NCBI GenBank assembly: GCA_016192705.1
Contig: JACPTQ010000021.1
Location: 41,968 to 105,967, forward strand
Direction: 5' to 3'
DNA from: Deltaproteobacteria bacterium
GTDB taxonomy: Bacteria > Myxococcota > JACPTQ01
Length of the DNA: 64,000 nucleotides
Shown in pieces: positions 25,992 through 35,046 of the stretch. Both the position numbers and the translations under genes were made by a program. Every line of letters starts with the position of its first letter. The stretch's first letter is position 1. The notes below the pieces were generated by a model. That model was given only the letters and a program-made list of their open reading frames with translations. It was not told the DNA's origin and made no database searches.

Positions 25992-26476
25992 TCGCGAACG
26001 GTGGGCCGCGCCGAACCTCTCGAACGCGACGATGGACGCAGAGCGGCCTTGCGTTTTGTCGCAACCTTGGACCGTTTTGCCTTCCGCGCTTGCTTTGTTC
26101 GCGGGACCGCCAACGGAACGCGCGCGACGACCGCGGCGACTTCACCCGCCGAAGCTCCAACGACGAACATCGCCCTCGCCCGCGGCACCTTCGATCGCGT
26201 GACCGTCATCTCACTCGGGTTGACGCCGACAAGGACCACCGGGAGCGCGCGCGTCGCTCTACTGTCCCCAAATGCGCGGGCAACTTTGCGCGCCTGTGGA
26301 GCGTCGCAACTCAAGTCGACAACAACGATTTGGGATTGCGTCTCAGTTGCGCGCGCGGGCACGGCGTCGAACGCGGTGACCGTGTCGACCTCCATCCCAG
26401 CCGCGCGGAGCGACATGATTCGCGAGTCGGTCGATTCTCCCGTGGGGCCGATGTAGAGGATTCTTCTGGCATCCAT
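25988..26476 (-). CDS. Receiver-like (pseudo-receiver) domain protein with basic tail
   Basis: 162 residues from ATG 26476. The first 110 residues follow the CheY-like fold order: MDARRILYIGPTGESTDSRI, TQSQIVVVDLSCDAPQA, LPVVLVGVNPSE and a last strand AMFVVGASAGEVA. The canonical N-terminal acidic pair (DD) is absent, so metal-dependent phosphorylation of the VVVDL aspartate is doubtful. The C-terminal 45 residues are strongly basic (RTKQARKAKRSKVATKRKAA), which may bind nucleic acid. Coupled to the DUF721 gene. Function unknown. Confidence 0.5.
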   Translation of the reverse strand: MDARRILYIGPTGESTDSRIMSLRAAGMEVDTVTAFDAVPARATETQSQIVVVDLSCDAPQARKVARAFGDSRATRALPVVLVGVNPSEMTVTRSKVPRARAMFVVGASAGEVAAVVARVPLAVPRTKQARKAKRSKVATKRKAALRPSSRSRGSARPTVRE

Positions 26477-26563
26477 GGCGAGTGAGTGTAGGGGGCCCGG
26501 ATAGAATTCGCAACCGCGGACCAACGTGGGATAATCGAACCAGGCGGCGATGTCGCCCATTTA

Positions 26564-28072
26564 ATGTTTGTTGAGTGCACGAATTGCCATGCGAAGTATC
26601 GAAGTCCGGCTGGGGCGCCTGTCGGGAAGCCGATTCGATTTCGGTGTTCGCGATGCGGAACGGTCTTTCAGGCGTCGGTCCAAGATAAGCCCGCGGCTGG
26701 TCCCTCTCTCGTTCCAGCACCCGCGATCGCGCGTGGCGTAAGCCCCGCGTCGTCGCCCGTCGCGAAATCTCTTATGGTGCCGTCGCCACTGGCCAAGAAT
26801 GCGCCGCCCGTTCCCATCGGGCCGCCGCCCACACGCGCGCCCGCGGTCCGTGTAGTTGCGCGTCCCAGGGTGGCGGGTGCAGGTCATCAAGCCGCGGTAT
26901 CGCCTCCGTTGGCGTCACCCGCGCCGCCGCGTCCAGCGCCAACGCCGAGGCTCGGCAGTGGCCCGTCGATCGATTCCTTTGATCCCGATTCCGATTCGAT
27001 CCAGGCGATGCTCAGTCGGCAATCGTCCGACCTTTCGATGTCGTCGGTTCCAGATCTTGACGTCGACGAAAGCCCGTTCTCGGCGCTGCCGACTCCGCCT
27101 GGACCCACTCCACTGCCCGCACCGGTTCGCCAAGCCGCGGCAGAGCTCGAGCCGTCATTGCACACGGTCGGTGGCATCGATCTCGATTTCGAATTCAATT
27201 CCGGCACGGAGGCGTCTTCGCCCTTACCAACACCAACCGAACACGCGACGTCGACTGGAGCCGAGCACGGCGTCAATCCGGATCTCTCGTTTTTCGACGA
27301 CCCCGAGCCGCCCGCGCCCGCGCCCGGGCCACAGAGTGGCGTGCCATTTGATGCGCCCTTGGCACCTCGGCCAGGCCCGCCGCCGACTTTCCCGGAAGTC
27401 CAGCTCGCGCCCGAGTCGCCGGCGGTTGGCGCGCCGAAACCTTTCATTGGGGCGCCTCAAGCCGCTAAGCCGCGTCGCATCGAGATTCCACAGGTCGGTG
27501 AGTCCCCGTCGGTCTTTCGCGTGCTCCTTCGCGGGTTTTTCGTTCTGATGCTCGTCGTCGCGTCGCTCGCAGTTTTTGTCTTGTACAAGAACGACTGGCG
27601 ATTCGCCGGCGACATTCCGGCGATGATTGCGAAAGCGTTTAATCGATCGAGCGTGACGCGACTTGCAGGCGCCGCCGTTGATGGGGAAGTTTCGATTGGC
27701 CAGGTTCATCGCACGATTTACGAAAACGTGTTCGGTCGGCGGTTGCTCATCGTGGGCGGCTCGATCGAATTCGTTCGGAAAAAACCCACGTCGGTCGTCG
27801 TTAAGCTCGTCGACGAAAACGCGAAGTTGATCGCGGAGAAAGAAGCGGTCTTGGGGCGAGTTTTTACCGCGGCGGACCTCAATCGGATTTCCGACGCGCG
27901 TGCGCTTGAAGACGCGTACGGTCGGTTGCGGGCGAACGAGTGGGGCGAAGTCCCTCTGGCCGGTGACGGTGCTTTCATGGCGGTTTTCATGCCAGTACCG
28001 GATGGTGTGGAGAACCGGCCGGTTTGGAATGAGATCGATGTCGTGATGGGTCCGTCGGGGCGAGGGCGGTGA
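26564..28072 (+). CDS. Zinc-ribbon (MJ0042-type) membrane protein
   Basis: 502 residues. N-terminal MFVECTNCHAKYRSPAG followed by FRCSRCGTVFQ gives two CxxC pairs of an MJ0042/zinc_ribbon_5 motif. Then a long Pro/Ala-rich disordered region (residues 40-310, with PAPRPAPTPRL and acidic patches). A membrane helix follows (VLLRGFFVLMLVVASLAVFV, around residue 325), then an extracytoplasmic beta-rich domain resembling DUF3426 (RRLLIVGGSIEFVRKKPTSV and a PLAGDGAFMAVFMPVP tail). Such proteins are common and uncharacterised in Myxococcota. It is coupled to the downstream DUF1460 gene by TGATG. Confidence 0.75.
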   Translation: MFVECTNCHAKYRSPAGAPVGKPIRFRCSRCGTVFQASVQDKPAAGPSLVPAPAIARGVSPASSPVAKSLMVPSPLAKNAPPVPIGPPPTRAPAVRVVARPRVAGAGHQAAVSPPLASPAPPRPAPTPRLGSGPSIDSFDPDSDSIQAMLSRQSSDLSMSSVPDLDVDESPFSALPTPPGPTPLPAPVRQAAAELEPSLHTVGGIDLDFEFNSGTEASSPLPTPTEHATSTGAEHGVNPDLSFFDDPEPPAPAPGPQSGVPFDAPLAPRPGPPPTFPEVQLAPESPAVGAPKPFIGAPQAAKPRRIEIPQVGESPSVFRVLLRGFFVLMLVVASLAVFVLYKNDWRFAGDIPAMIAKAFNRSSVTRLAGAAVDGEVSIGQVHRTIYENVFGRRLLIVGGSIEFVRKKPTSVVVKLVDENAKLIAEKEAVLGRVFTAADLNRISDARALEDAYGRLRANEWGEVPLAGDGAFMAVFMPVPDGVENRPVWNEIDVVMGPSGRGR

Positions 28073-28938
28073 TGGCCGGTTTGTCGTCCGTGGCTCTGGT
28101 CTTTGTTGCCGCAGCGACACCCGCGGGAGCCGTTCACGAGAAATCGCGCGGCGAGATGGCGGAGGCACTCGCAAAATGGCACCAAGCGCACGCGGGCTTT
28201 GATGCGCGGCTGGACGCCGTCACGCGCGCGTTTCGCGGGACGCCGTATCGGTTCGATCCGCTCGGCGAAGGGCCATCGGGGCGTTACGATCGAGAGCCGA
28301 TCGTCAATTGGCGTCGCGTCGACTGCTTGACGTTTGTCGAGCAATCGATCGCCTTCGCGTGGCACGGAAAGCTCGACGAGGCGATCGACGAACTTCAGCG
28401 CATTCGGTACGTGGGCGGCAAGATCGATTTTTCGACGCGAAATCATTTTATGGCGGCGTGGTGGCTTCGGCGCAATGCGGACGCGGGTTTCGTGCGCGAC
28501 GTGACGCGCGAGGTTGGGGGCGAGGCGACGCGCGTGCTGCGTAAGGTTGTAGCGCCGCGTGCGTGGGCGGATCGAAATCGGAAGTGGGTGCGACGCATCG
28601 GGCTCGAGAATCTGCCGAAGGCGTACGACATCGCGTACATTCCCATCGCCGTTGCGCTCCGCATCGCGTCGCGGATTCCGAGCGGGACGATTCTGTCCGA
28701 CGTGCGCGAGGATTTGCCGACAACGCCGGTCACGGTGTCGCACACCGGTTTTGTGATGGAAGTCGCTGGCCGGAAGGTGTTTCGGCACGCCTCAGGGCGC
28801 GGGAGATTCGTTGAAGACACGCCGCTTGAGCGTTACCTGCGTTATTTGAAACAGTCGGTTAAGGAAAAACAGGCGGGGCGACCGTGGCGCGTGCTCGGGA
28901 TCAATCTCGCGCGGGTTCTGGCGCCTGGCCCGCGATAA
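28072..28938 (+). CDS. DUF1460 protein, putative cell-wall amidase
   Basis: 288 residues with a signal-like N-terminus (MAGLSSVALVFVAAATPAGA) and the DUF1460 pattern: FRGTPYRFDPLGEGPSGRYD, RVDCLTFVEQSIAFAWHGKL with the likely nucleophile Cys, ELQRIRYVGGKIDFSTRNHF with a His candidate, and VTVSHTGFVMEV near the C-terminus with a second His. DUF1460 proteins are NlpC/P60-like and some are N-acetylmuramoyl-L-alanine amidases. The Cys and His residues fit a papain-like catalytic set. ATG 28072 (GTG 28069 is the alternative). Confidence 0.8.
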   Translation: MAGLSSVALVFVAAATPAGAVHEKSRGEMAEALAKWHQAHAGFDARLDAVTRAFRGTPYRFDPLGEGPSGRYDREPIVNWRRVDCLTFVEQSIAFAWHGKLDEAIDELQRIRYVGGKIDFSTRNHFMAAWWLRRNADAGFVRDVTREVGGEATRVLRKVVAPRAWADRNRKWVRRIGLENLPKAYDIAYIPIAVALRIASRIPSGTILSDVREDLPTTPVTVSHTGFVMEVAGRKVFRHASGRGRFVEDTPLERYLRYLKQSVKEKQAGRPWRVLGINLARVLAPGPR

Positions 28939-28949
28939 GGGCCCGTGAC

Positions 28950-29372
28950 CTAAACGCCGACCCGGACGATGGCGGTGGCTTCGACGGTGACGGTTCCGTC
29001 GGCGCGCGAGGCGACGAGTTCACAGTGTGCGAAGGCTCCGTCGTCGCGCTGTTCGACGCGCGCGATGCGCCCCGTGACGCGGATCGCGTCGCCCGGGAAC
29101 GTGACCGCCTTGAAACGCGCTTTAAGGTTGACGATGGCGGTGAGTCCCGCGAAGGCTTCGAGGCACTCGGCGACGAATCCCATCGACAACATGCCGTGCG
29201 CGATGACCGACGGGAAGCCCACGTCGCGCGCAAACGGCTCGTCGATGTGAATGCGGTTAAAGTCGCCGGAGGCCGCGGCGTATCGGCACAGCCGGACGCG
29301 GTCGATGACGGGTGCTTCGAACGTCGGTATCGCGTCGCCGGGGTTAACGCTGTTCAATTTGAGGCGCGGCAC
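28950..29372 (-). CDS. MaoC-like (R)-hydratase/dehydratase, C-terminal-type subunit
   Basis: 140 residues from GTG 29372, chosen because GGAG lies 6 bases upstream and the ATG at 29402 would sit inside the preceding gene. MaoC motif: YAAASGDFNRIHIDEPFAR with the hot-dog catalytic Asp and His, then VIAHGMLSMGFVAECLEAFA. MaoC-type dehydratases act on 3-hydroxyacyl-CoA or -ACP. It is encoded 2 bases after its FAS1-like partner, and the two probably form a heteromeric dehydratase. Confidence 0.85.
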   Translation of the reverse strand: MPRLKLNSVNPGDAIPTFEAPVIDRVRLCRYAAASGDFNRIHIDEPFARDVGFPSVIAHGMLSMGFVAECLEAFAGLTAIVNLKARFKAVTFPGDAIRVTGRIARVEQRDDGAFAHCELVASRADGTVTVEATAIVRVGV

Positions 29373-29374
29373 TT

Positions 29375-29815
29375 TCAACTCCGGATGAGAACCGTGGAAC
29401 ACGATTCAAAAACGAGTCGGTTCGCCGCGTCGACACCACGGACCGCAACGGTGAGCGATTTCATGACGCCCGATTTGCCGACTTTCTCGCCAACGTCGAC
29501 GATTTCGCCAACGACCGAGATGCGATCGCCCGCCACGATGGGACGCTCGAAGCGGAACTCTTGCTCACCGTGGAGCAATTTGCGCATGTCGATCCCGAGA
29601 CCATCGCGCACATCGCGGGGTCGAAGGGCGATGGGAAACGTTGGGGGTGCGACAACTCCCGAGAAGCCGGCCGCGCGCGCGGCGTCGCGGTCGAAGTGGA
29701 TCGCGTCACGGGCCGCGACGGCTTCGGCAAAACGGCGGATCTCACTTTCGTCGATTTCGTAGGTTATCGGCTCCGAGCGGCGACCGATGACGCTGCGATC
29801 TAATGTCGTGAGCAT
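29375..29815 (-). CDS. FAS1-like MaoC N-terminal dehydratase, partner subunit
   Basis: 146 residues from ATG 29815. MaoC_dehydrat_N-type pattern: MLTTLDRSVIGRRSEPITYE, EIRRFAEAVAARDAIHFD, VAPPTFPIALRP, LLHGEQEFRFERPIVAGDRI and GVMKSLTVAVRGVDAANRL. This hot-dog partner usually lacks the catalytic Asp-His and forms a heterodimer with a MaoC subunit. Similar pairs (HadAB-type) serve in fatty-acid or polyketide dehydration. No other fatty-acid synthesis genes are adjacent. Confidence 0.85.
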   Translation of the reverse strand: MLTTLDRSVIGRRSEPITYEIDESEIRRFAEAVAARDAIHFDRDAARAAGFSGVVAPPTFPIALRPRDVRDGLGIDMRKLLHGEQEFRFERPIVAGDRISVVGEIVDVGEKVGKSGVMKSLTVAVRGVDAANRLVFESCSTVLIRS

Positions 29816-29917
29816 GACGCTTCGTACCGCGATGCGGAGGTTGTGTCCACGGCGCTCGACCCTTGTGTCAAACGCGGGTCGTGAGCATAATGCGAGCCGT
29901 ATGGGGGGCAAAAGTCG

Positions 29918-30292
29918 ATGAAGCAGCGAAGAAGTTGGTTTTTGGGCGCTCTTCGTGTGGGAGCCGTCGCCGTTTGCTCTTGTATTTCGGATTTTGGCGG
30001 CGACGAGAGCGGACGCATCGTCGCTTACTTAGAGTCGAGTGATAAAGGCGTTGAGACGCGCCTTCCCGGATCACATCGGTGGGAGCCGGCGACAACCGGG
30101 ATGGCGCTTGTTGACGGGCAGTCTGTTCGAACGGCGCCAGGATCGACGGCGCGGATTTCTTTCGCGAGTGGGAGCGTATGGACAATCGCCGAAGAGACGA
30201 CGGTGACGCTGCTGAGGGAGGTGCGTGAGGATAGCCCTGCGATTTCGCTTGAACTGGGTGTGGTTCGCCCGTCTGGGCCAATCTCGCGGTAA
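29918..30292 (+). CDS. Short FecR-like protein, partial duplicate of the next gene
   Basis: 124 residues. After an N-terminal hydrophobic segment with cysteines (GALRVGAVAVCSCI) the sequence RIVAYLESSDKGVETRLPGS to LELGVVRPSG aligns throughout with residues 38-130 of the next protein (RIIAHLEQIVNTVEARRPET to LAVGVVRPEV), including FASGSVWTIAEETTVTLL against FASGRKWKMDEGTTVTLL. It therefore looks like a tandem partial duplication retaining only the FecR-like N-terminal domain. It may be a lipoprotein (VCSC). Function unknown. Confidence 0.65.
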   Translation: MKQRRSWFLGALRVGAVAVCSCISDFGGDESGRIVAYLESSDKGVETRLPGSHRWEPATTGMALVDGQSVRTAPGSTARISFASGSVWTIAEETTVTLLREVREDSPAISLELGVVRPSGPISR

Positions 30293-30372
30293 GGAACGTC
30301 GGTTTTACGTTCTTCCCTTTTTGGCTCGAGAGACTTGCGGGTTTGCTTTCTTGGGTGGACAATCCAAGTTAA

Positions 30373-32829
30373 GTGGGCACACAGGCGCCGAATAAACAGC
30401 GCGACATTTGGGTCGTCGCGGCTGTCGTTTTTGTCGTAGCGGGCGGGGCCGCGGCGGCGTACGTCGCGTTTTCGAAGCGAGGTGGCGACAACATCGGGCG
30501 CATCATTGCCCACCTTGAGCAGATCGTGAACACAGTTGAAGCGCGTCGGCCCGAGACTCTTCGATGGGGCGGCGCGGCCAACGGGATGCCGCTTTTTCAT
30601 CGACACACCGTGCGAACGGCGGTGCTATCAGGGGCGCACATCGTCTTCGCGAGCGGTCGCAAATGGAAAATGGACGAGGGAACGACCGTGACATTGCTCG
30701 AGCTGCGGGGAGATGGCCCCGAGATTGAACTTGCGGTGGGCGTTGTGCGGCCGGAAGTCACGGCTTCATCTGGAAATGGCGCGGGCTCGAACTCCGCGCG
30801 CGTGGCGGTTCCGGATGGCCGAGTCTTTACGATGACGGCGAAGAATGCTTCCGCTGGGGGCGTGCTTGGGAAGATTGTGGTGGCGCCCAATAAGCCGGTA
30901 GTCGTTCAAGCAGCCGACTTCCCTGTCGACGTACGAGTTGATGAGGCCCCGATGGAAACTGGGAAATCCGGAGCGACCGGGCCGCGTGGAGAAAGAGCGC
31001 CTCCGATTGGTACGGGTGGATTTGAGTTGAAGCAGCGAGAGGCTGTTGCTGTTAAGCAAGATGGCGCGAAAGAAGAACTCGCGTTGCCGCAGCGGGCGGA
31101 GATCAGCAAAATTGAAGTTGTTGGCGAAGGGAGCTCGCGCGCAATCGTGATACGCCTGAAGGGCGTGGAGGTTGGCGTAAAGCTTAGGGGAGAGATTGCG
31201 CGTGATCCGAGTTTTAAGGAAGGGCGGCGAGTCATTCCGCTGTCGGATCTTCGGATCCCGATTTCTGAGCCGGGGCGCTGGTACGTTCGCGTTGTCGCGG
31301 TAGGGCGCCAGCAAGTTGAGAGTGCCCCGTCCATGACGAGAGTCGTCGACGTTCCGGCAGAGCCCAAACCGGTTTCGCCCGGTACGCCGGTCGTGAGACC
31401 AGACGTGGTGAAAGTAGCGGATGCGGGCGGGGCGCCGCGGCTGGATGCGGGTGCGGTTCCGGGTGTGGACGCGGGTGTGGCGAATGTGCTGGACGCGGGC
31501 GTTGCGAAGGGTCGAGTTAGCCCGCCGCCGGTTGCACCGGACGAGCCGACGTGCGCGCGGGTCAAGGGCGGCGGCAGCATTACGAAGAAGAGTGGCGCAC
31601 CGCGTCGAGGGGGATGCGCTTTGGCAGGGGACGAGGTCACAGTGGCGTCGGGCCAGGCTGATATCACTGTTCCCGGTGTTGGCGATGTGCGGCTCGTGGC
31701 GGGCGGGCGTATGCGTATCGAAAAGACGGGTGAAAACACGTTGAATTTGAGTTTGAACAAAGGTCAGGCTGAAATTCGTTCGCGCGAGCACCCGGTTCAG
31801 GTGACAGGCCCGCTGAAAATGAAGCTGCGCCCCAATTCGTTGGCCGTCACGAGCGCGATTCCCGGAAAGTTTGTTTATGTCGAAGTTGTTTCGGGGCGCG
31901 CTTCGGTTGACATGGGAAGTGGGCCGAAGGAGATGCGCGCGGGCGAGGCGTACCAGGCGTTGCCGGGGTTCGCTGCGAGGCTCATGCGCCCGTATCGCGA
32001 GGCGGGCGTTGTTCCCCGCGCGGGCCAATCTGACTATTTGGCGTCGACCGCGCGCGTTACGCTGCGAGCGGAGTGGAAAGAGACGAATCAGCGGACGGTT
32101 TTTTCCGTCGATCACGATGGGAAGACCGTGTTGCAGGTCCCAGCGCGGAAGACGAGATATGCGTACGATACCCATGGGTACGGGAAGTACGTTTTGAAGG
32201 TCAAAACCCAAAGCGGGGAAACGGTTTTCGAGGAGTCCGTGACCGTGCGCCGAGACCCTTGGGAGAAGATTGAGCCAACGACCAAGACGATGCCCGTGAA
32301 GGGAATCGTGCGGGAAGCGGAGGTCGGATACGATACGTTGCTTCCGAATTTGCGGTTCACGTGGGAACCAATTCCTGGGGCGAAGAAGTACTACTTCTCG
32401 CTTGCGACCGATGCGAAGTTTAAGAAACGCGTGTTAGACGAGGAGGTTGTGACGCCAATCATCACGGTGCCGTCGAGCCGCTTCAAGGAGAACACGAGGT
32501 ATTATTGGCGGGTGGTTGCGGGGGGCGGCAGCGTGGATGATACGCGCGGCCCATTTGCGTTGACGCTTCGTTTCAAGTCGAGCTCTCCGTCGCTCCAGAT
32601 TCAGACGCCGAAGAGCAACACGAAGATTCGCGGAAGGGCGTTCACAACGTCGGGCGTCGCCATTCCAAAGTCGAAGCTCAAGATCAATGGGGTCGCAGTC
32701 GACGTGGATGAATCGGGGCGGTGGTCAAAGGCGCTCACACTGTCACGTGGCGAGAATTGGGTCGTCTATGTCGCGATCGATCCGGCTGGGCGTACCCAGA
32801 GGTTTGTGCGGCGCGTTGACGTCGAATAG
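30373..32829 (+). CDS. Large FecR-domain membrane protein
   Basis: 818 residues from GTG 30373. N-terminal membrane helix (DIWVVAAVVFVVAGGAAAAY), then a first FecR-like domain (residues 38-180), a variable linker with VDAG repeats (residues 345-385), a second FecR-like domain (residues 395-540, e.g. CALAGDEVTVASGQADITV and LVAGGRMRIEKTGENTLNL), a fibronectin-like region (LRFTWEPIPGAKKYYFSLAT, ENTRYYWRVVAGGG) and a C-terminal Ig-like part (KLKINGVAVDVDESGRWSKA). FecR-like domains of this type occur in surface or periplasmic signalling and scaffold proteins. Large relatives are common in Myxococcota. Confidence 0.75.
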   Translation: MGTQAPNKQRDIWVVAAVVFVVAGGAAAAYVAFSKRGGDNIGRIIAHLEQIVNTVEARRPETLRWGGAANGMPLFHRHTVRTAVLSGAHIVFASGRKWKMDEGTTVTLLELRGDGPEIELAVGVVRPEVTASSGNGAGSNSARVAVPDGRVFTMTAKNASAGGVLGKIVVAPNKPVVVQAADFPVDVRVDEAPMETGKSGATGPRGERAPPIGTGGFELKQREAVAVKQDGAKEELALPQRAEISKIEVVGEGSSRAIVIRLKGVEVGVKLRGEIARDPSFKEGRRVIPLSDLRIPISEPGRWYVRVVAVGRQQVESAPSMTRVVDVPAEPKPVSPGTPVVRPDVVKVADAGGAPRLDAGAVPGVDAGVANVLDAGVAKGRVSPPPVAPDEPTCARVKGGGSITKKSGAPRRGGCALAGDEVTVASGQADITVPGVGDVRLVAGGRMRIEKTGENTLNLSLNKGQAEIRSREHPVQVTGPLKMKLRPNSLAVTSAIPGKFVYVEVVSGRASVDMGSGPKEMRAGEAYQALPGFAARLMRPYREAGVVPRAGQSDYLASTARVTLRAEWKETNQRTVFSVDHDGKTVLQVPARKTRYAYDTHGYGKYVLKVKTQSGETVFEESVTVRRDPWEKIEPTTKTMPVKGIVREAEVGYDTLLPNLRFTWEPIPGAKKYYFSLATDAKFKKRVLDEEVVTPIITVPSSRFKENTRYYWRVVAGGGSVDDTRGPFALTLRFKSSSPSLQIQTPKSNTKIRGRAFTTSGVAIPKSKLKINGVAVDVDESGRWSKALTLSRGENWVVYVAIDPAGRTQRFVRRVDVE

Positions 32830-32833
32830 GCGG

Positions 32834-33754
32834 CTACAGCGCGGCCGCACCGATCTGATCGGCGAGGCGAGTGATTCCAAGTCGCGCGCAAAGAACCGGA
32901 AGCTCCACGAGGATTTCTTGCGCCGCGAGTGGATTTGCGAAGAGCGCCGTGCCGATTTGGACGGCCGATGCGCCCGCGAGGATGAACTCCACGACGTCGC
33001 GCGCCGACGTGATTCCACCGCATCCGATAATGGGGATGGGGAGGGCGCGGCGAATTTGGTGGACCATCGCGAGCGCAATCGGCTTGATCGCGGGGCCGGA
33101 AAGGCCGCCGAACCGCGTCGAGAGGACCGCGCGGCGAGACTCCGCAGAGAGGACGATCCCGCGGAGCGTGTTGATGGCGGTCACGGCGTCGGCACCGGCT
33201 TCGAGCGCAGCGCGGGCTGATGCGGTGATGTCGGTGACGTTGGGCGTGAGCTTGACGTAGAGCGGCAGCGGATTCGCGTCGCGGACTCGGCGCGTTAACG
33301 AGCGGAGCACGTCGGGGACGATGCCAAATTCTAGTCCACCTTTTGCGGTGTTGGGGCACGATGCGTTGAGTTCGAGCGCGTGAATGCCCGTTGCGCCGCG
33401 CAAGCGATGAGCGATTTCGACGTATTCGTCTTCGGTTTCGCCGAACAGATTGACGATGACCCGTGTGCCACAGCCGATAAGGGGCGGCAGCTTTTCGGCG
33501 AGAAACGCATCGACACCGACGCTTTCGATTCCGATTGAGTTGAGCATTCCGCTCGCCGTCTCCGCGATTCGAGGCGGCGCGTTTCCCGGGCGCGGCTTCT
33601 GTGAGAGCCCCTTCGTGACGAAACCGCCAAGGGCGCGAACTGGAAAGATCGATGAATACTCGACGCCCCATCCGAAACAGCCCGATGCGGCGAGGAGCGG
33701 ATTTGCGAAGTCGACGCCGCCGACACGAACGCTGAGGTCAAGCGCTGTCGTCAT
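32834..33754 (-). CDS. pyrD: Dihydroorotate dehydrogenase, catalytic subunit (class 1B)
   Basis: 306-residue FMN-dependent dehydrogenase that oxidises dihydroorotate to orotate in pyrimidine synthesis. ATG 33754 overlaps the pyrK stop (ATGA). Motifs: PLLAASGCFGWGVEY, FVTKGLSQKPRPGNAPPRIA (substrate lid lysine), NSIGIESVGVDAF, ELNASCPNTAKGG (catalytic Cys), LYVKLTPNVTDI, GLSGPAIKPIALAM and IIGCGGITSARDVVEFILAG. The catalytic Cys and adjacent PyrK identify class 1B, the NAD-dependent type. Confidence 0.95.
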   Translation of the reverse strand: MTTALDLSVRVGGVDFANPLLAASGCFGWGVEYSSIFPVRALGGFVTKGLSQKPRPGNAPPRIAETASGMLNSIGIESVGVDAFLAEKLPPLIGCGTRVIVNLFGETEDEYVEIAHRLRGATGIHALELNASCPNTAKGGLEFGIVPDVLRSLTRRVRDANPLPLYVKLTPNVTDITASARAALEAGADAVTAINTLRGIVLSAESRRAVLSTRFGGLSGPAIKPIALAMVHQIRRALPIPIIGCGGITSARDVVEFILAGASAVQIGTALFANPLAAQEILVELPVLCARLGITRLADQIGAAAL

Positions 33755-34515
33755 CGTGGTCCCACGCCAAAATAGGCCGCGTCGAAGACCGGGCCTTCGG
33801 TGCATGCGCGTGCGTAACGACCATCGACCGCCACGCTGCATCCAAGGCACACCCCCATCCCGCAGGCCATCGGCGCTTCAACCGAAAGCTGCGCGCGAAC
33901 CCCCGCATCGCGTGCGATCAACGCGACGGCGTCGAGCATTGGCGCGGGACCGCACGCGGCGAGCGAGCGAAAGCCACCGCGCTTCAGTGTTTCCGCGAGG
34001 CCGTTCGTGACGCGGCCCTTTTCGCCGAACGACCCATCCTCCGTGAAGTACGTCGCCGACGAAACGATCGGATCGAGGTCGCGGCGCCCCACGAGGTCGG
34101 ACTCCGTACGCCCGCCGAAGACGAGCGCCGCGCGGTGACCGCTTCGGGCAAGCGCTTCGGCGCGCGCAAAGAGACCGGCGATCCCAATCCCCCCCGCGAC
34201 CAACAGTTCCGGACCCGTCGATTCGCGAAAGCCGTTCCCGAGCGGCCCCCACGCGAGAAGGTCGTCGCCCGCGCGCATTTCGGCGAGGTGGTGCGTGCCG
34301 CGGCCGACAACTTTGTAAACCACCTCGACCGAGTTGTGATCTCCGCGAAAGGCGCTGAACGCGCGGGGCAAGATGAACGAATCTTTGGCGAGCTCGCCGA
34401 GCATGAAGAACTGGCCCGCCGCGAAACCGCCCGACCACTCAAATCGCAATTTGAAATGGTTGTGGCCATACGACTCGTTTGCAACCACGGTCGATCTTCG
34501 CGCGGCTGGGGTCAT
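33751..34515 (-). CDS. pyrK: Dihydroorotate dehydrogenase electron-transfer subunit
   Basis: 254 residues from ATG 34515, overlapping the rimI stop (ATGA). FAD and 2Fe-2S subunit that passes electrons from PyrD to NAD. Motifs: LPRAFSAFRGD (FAD-binding RxF/S region), GRGTHHLAEMRAGDDLLAWG, the NAD-binding LLVAGGIGIAGLFARAEAL, AACGPAPMLDAVAL, and the cluster loop MACGMGVCLGCSVAVDG with a fourth Cys downstream (ARACTEG). The upstream in-frame extension (to 34680) lacks family similarity and overlaps rimI. Confidence 0.95.
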   Translation of the reverse strand: MTPAARRSTVVANESYGHNHFKLRFEWSGGFAAGQFFMLGELAKDSFILPRAFSAFRGDHNSVEVVYKVVGRGTHHLAEMRAGDDLLAWGPLGNGFRESTGPELLVAGGIGIAGLFARAEALARSGHRAALVFGGRTESDLVGRRDLDPIVSSATYFTEDGSFGEKGRVTNGLAETLKRGGFRSLAACGPAPMLDAVALIARDAGVRAQLSVEAPMACGMGVCLGCSVAVDGRYARACTEGPVFDAAYFGVGPR

Positions 34516-35000
34516 ATTTGCGGGCCCGGTCCATCGATCGGCGCCACCATAACGAGAGCATCCTCGTTGTCTTCGACGTAGTATTTGACGCGAACGGCGA
34601 CCGTCTCGAACCCAAAACTGTTGTACAGCGCGATCGCCGCGTGGTTGCTGACGCGAACTTCGAGCGTCACGAGGCGACAACCGTGGGAGCGGCCCTCGTC
34701 AAACATTTGCTCGATGAGGTGGCGCGCGATTCCCTGTTGCCGCGAGTCGGGGTGAGTCGCGATGTTGAGCAAGTGAACTTCATCCGCGACAAGCCAGTAA
34801 TTGATGTAGCCGACGATGAAACGCCGGGTATCGACGGCGACGCGAAGGCGCGCCCACTCGTTTTTCATCTCGGCAAGAAAGGTCCCCGCGGACCATGGGG
34901 CGCGAAACGACCGTCGCTCGATGTCAAGGACAGACGGAAGATCTTCGACGTGCATCGGTCGAAACGTGAACGGGAGAGTTTTGTTGGGCGCCGTCGCCAC
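34512..35000 (-). CDS. rimI: Ribosomal protein S18 alanine N-acetyltransferase-like GNAT
   Basis: 162 residues from GTG 35000; the ORF opens further upstream only by entering the FHA gene. GNAT pattern of RimI: FTFRPMHVEDLPSVLDIE, SFRAPWSAGTFLAEM, EVHLLNIATHPDSRQQGIAR (acetyl-CoA loop QQGIAR), LEVRVSNHAAIALYNSFGFE and VRVKYYVEDNEDALVM. RimI acetylates the S18 N-terminus. In many genomes RimI lies near tsaB or tsaD; here it is instead coupled to pyrK. Confidence 0.85.
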   Translation of the reverse strand: MATAPNKTLPFTFRPMHVEDLPSVLDIERRSFRAPWSAGTFLAEMKNEWARLRVAVDTRRFIVGYINYWLVADEVHLLNIATHPDSRQQGIARHLIEQMFDEGRSHGCRLVTLEVRVSNHAAIALYNSFGFETVAVRVKYYVEDNEDALVMVAPIDGPGPQI

Positions 35001-35046
35001 GGACGCACCCTTATTACACGTTACCGCCGTCGTAAAGGCGCGCGCG

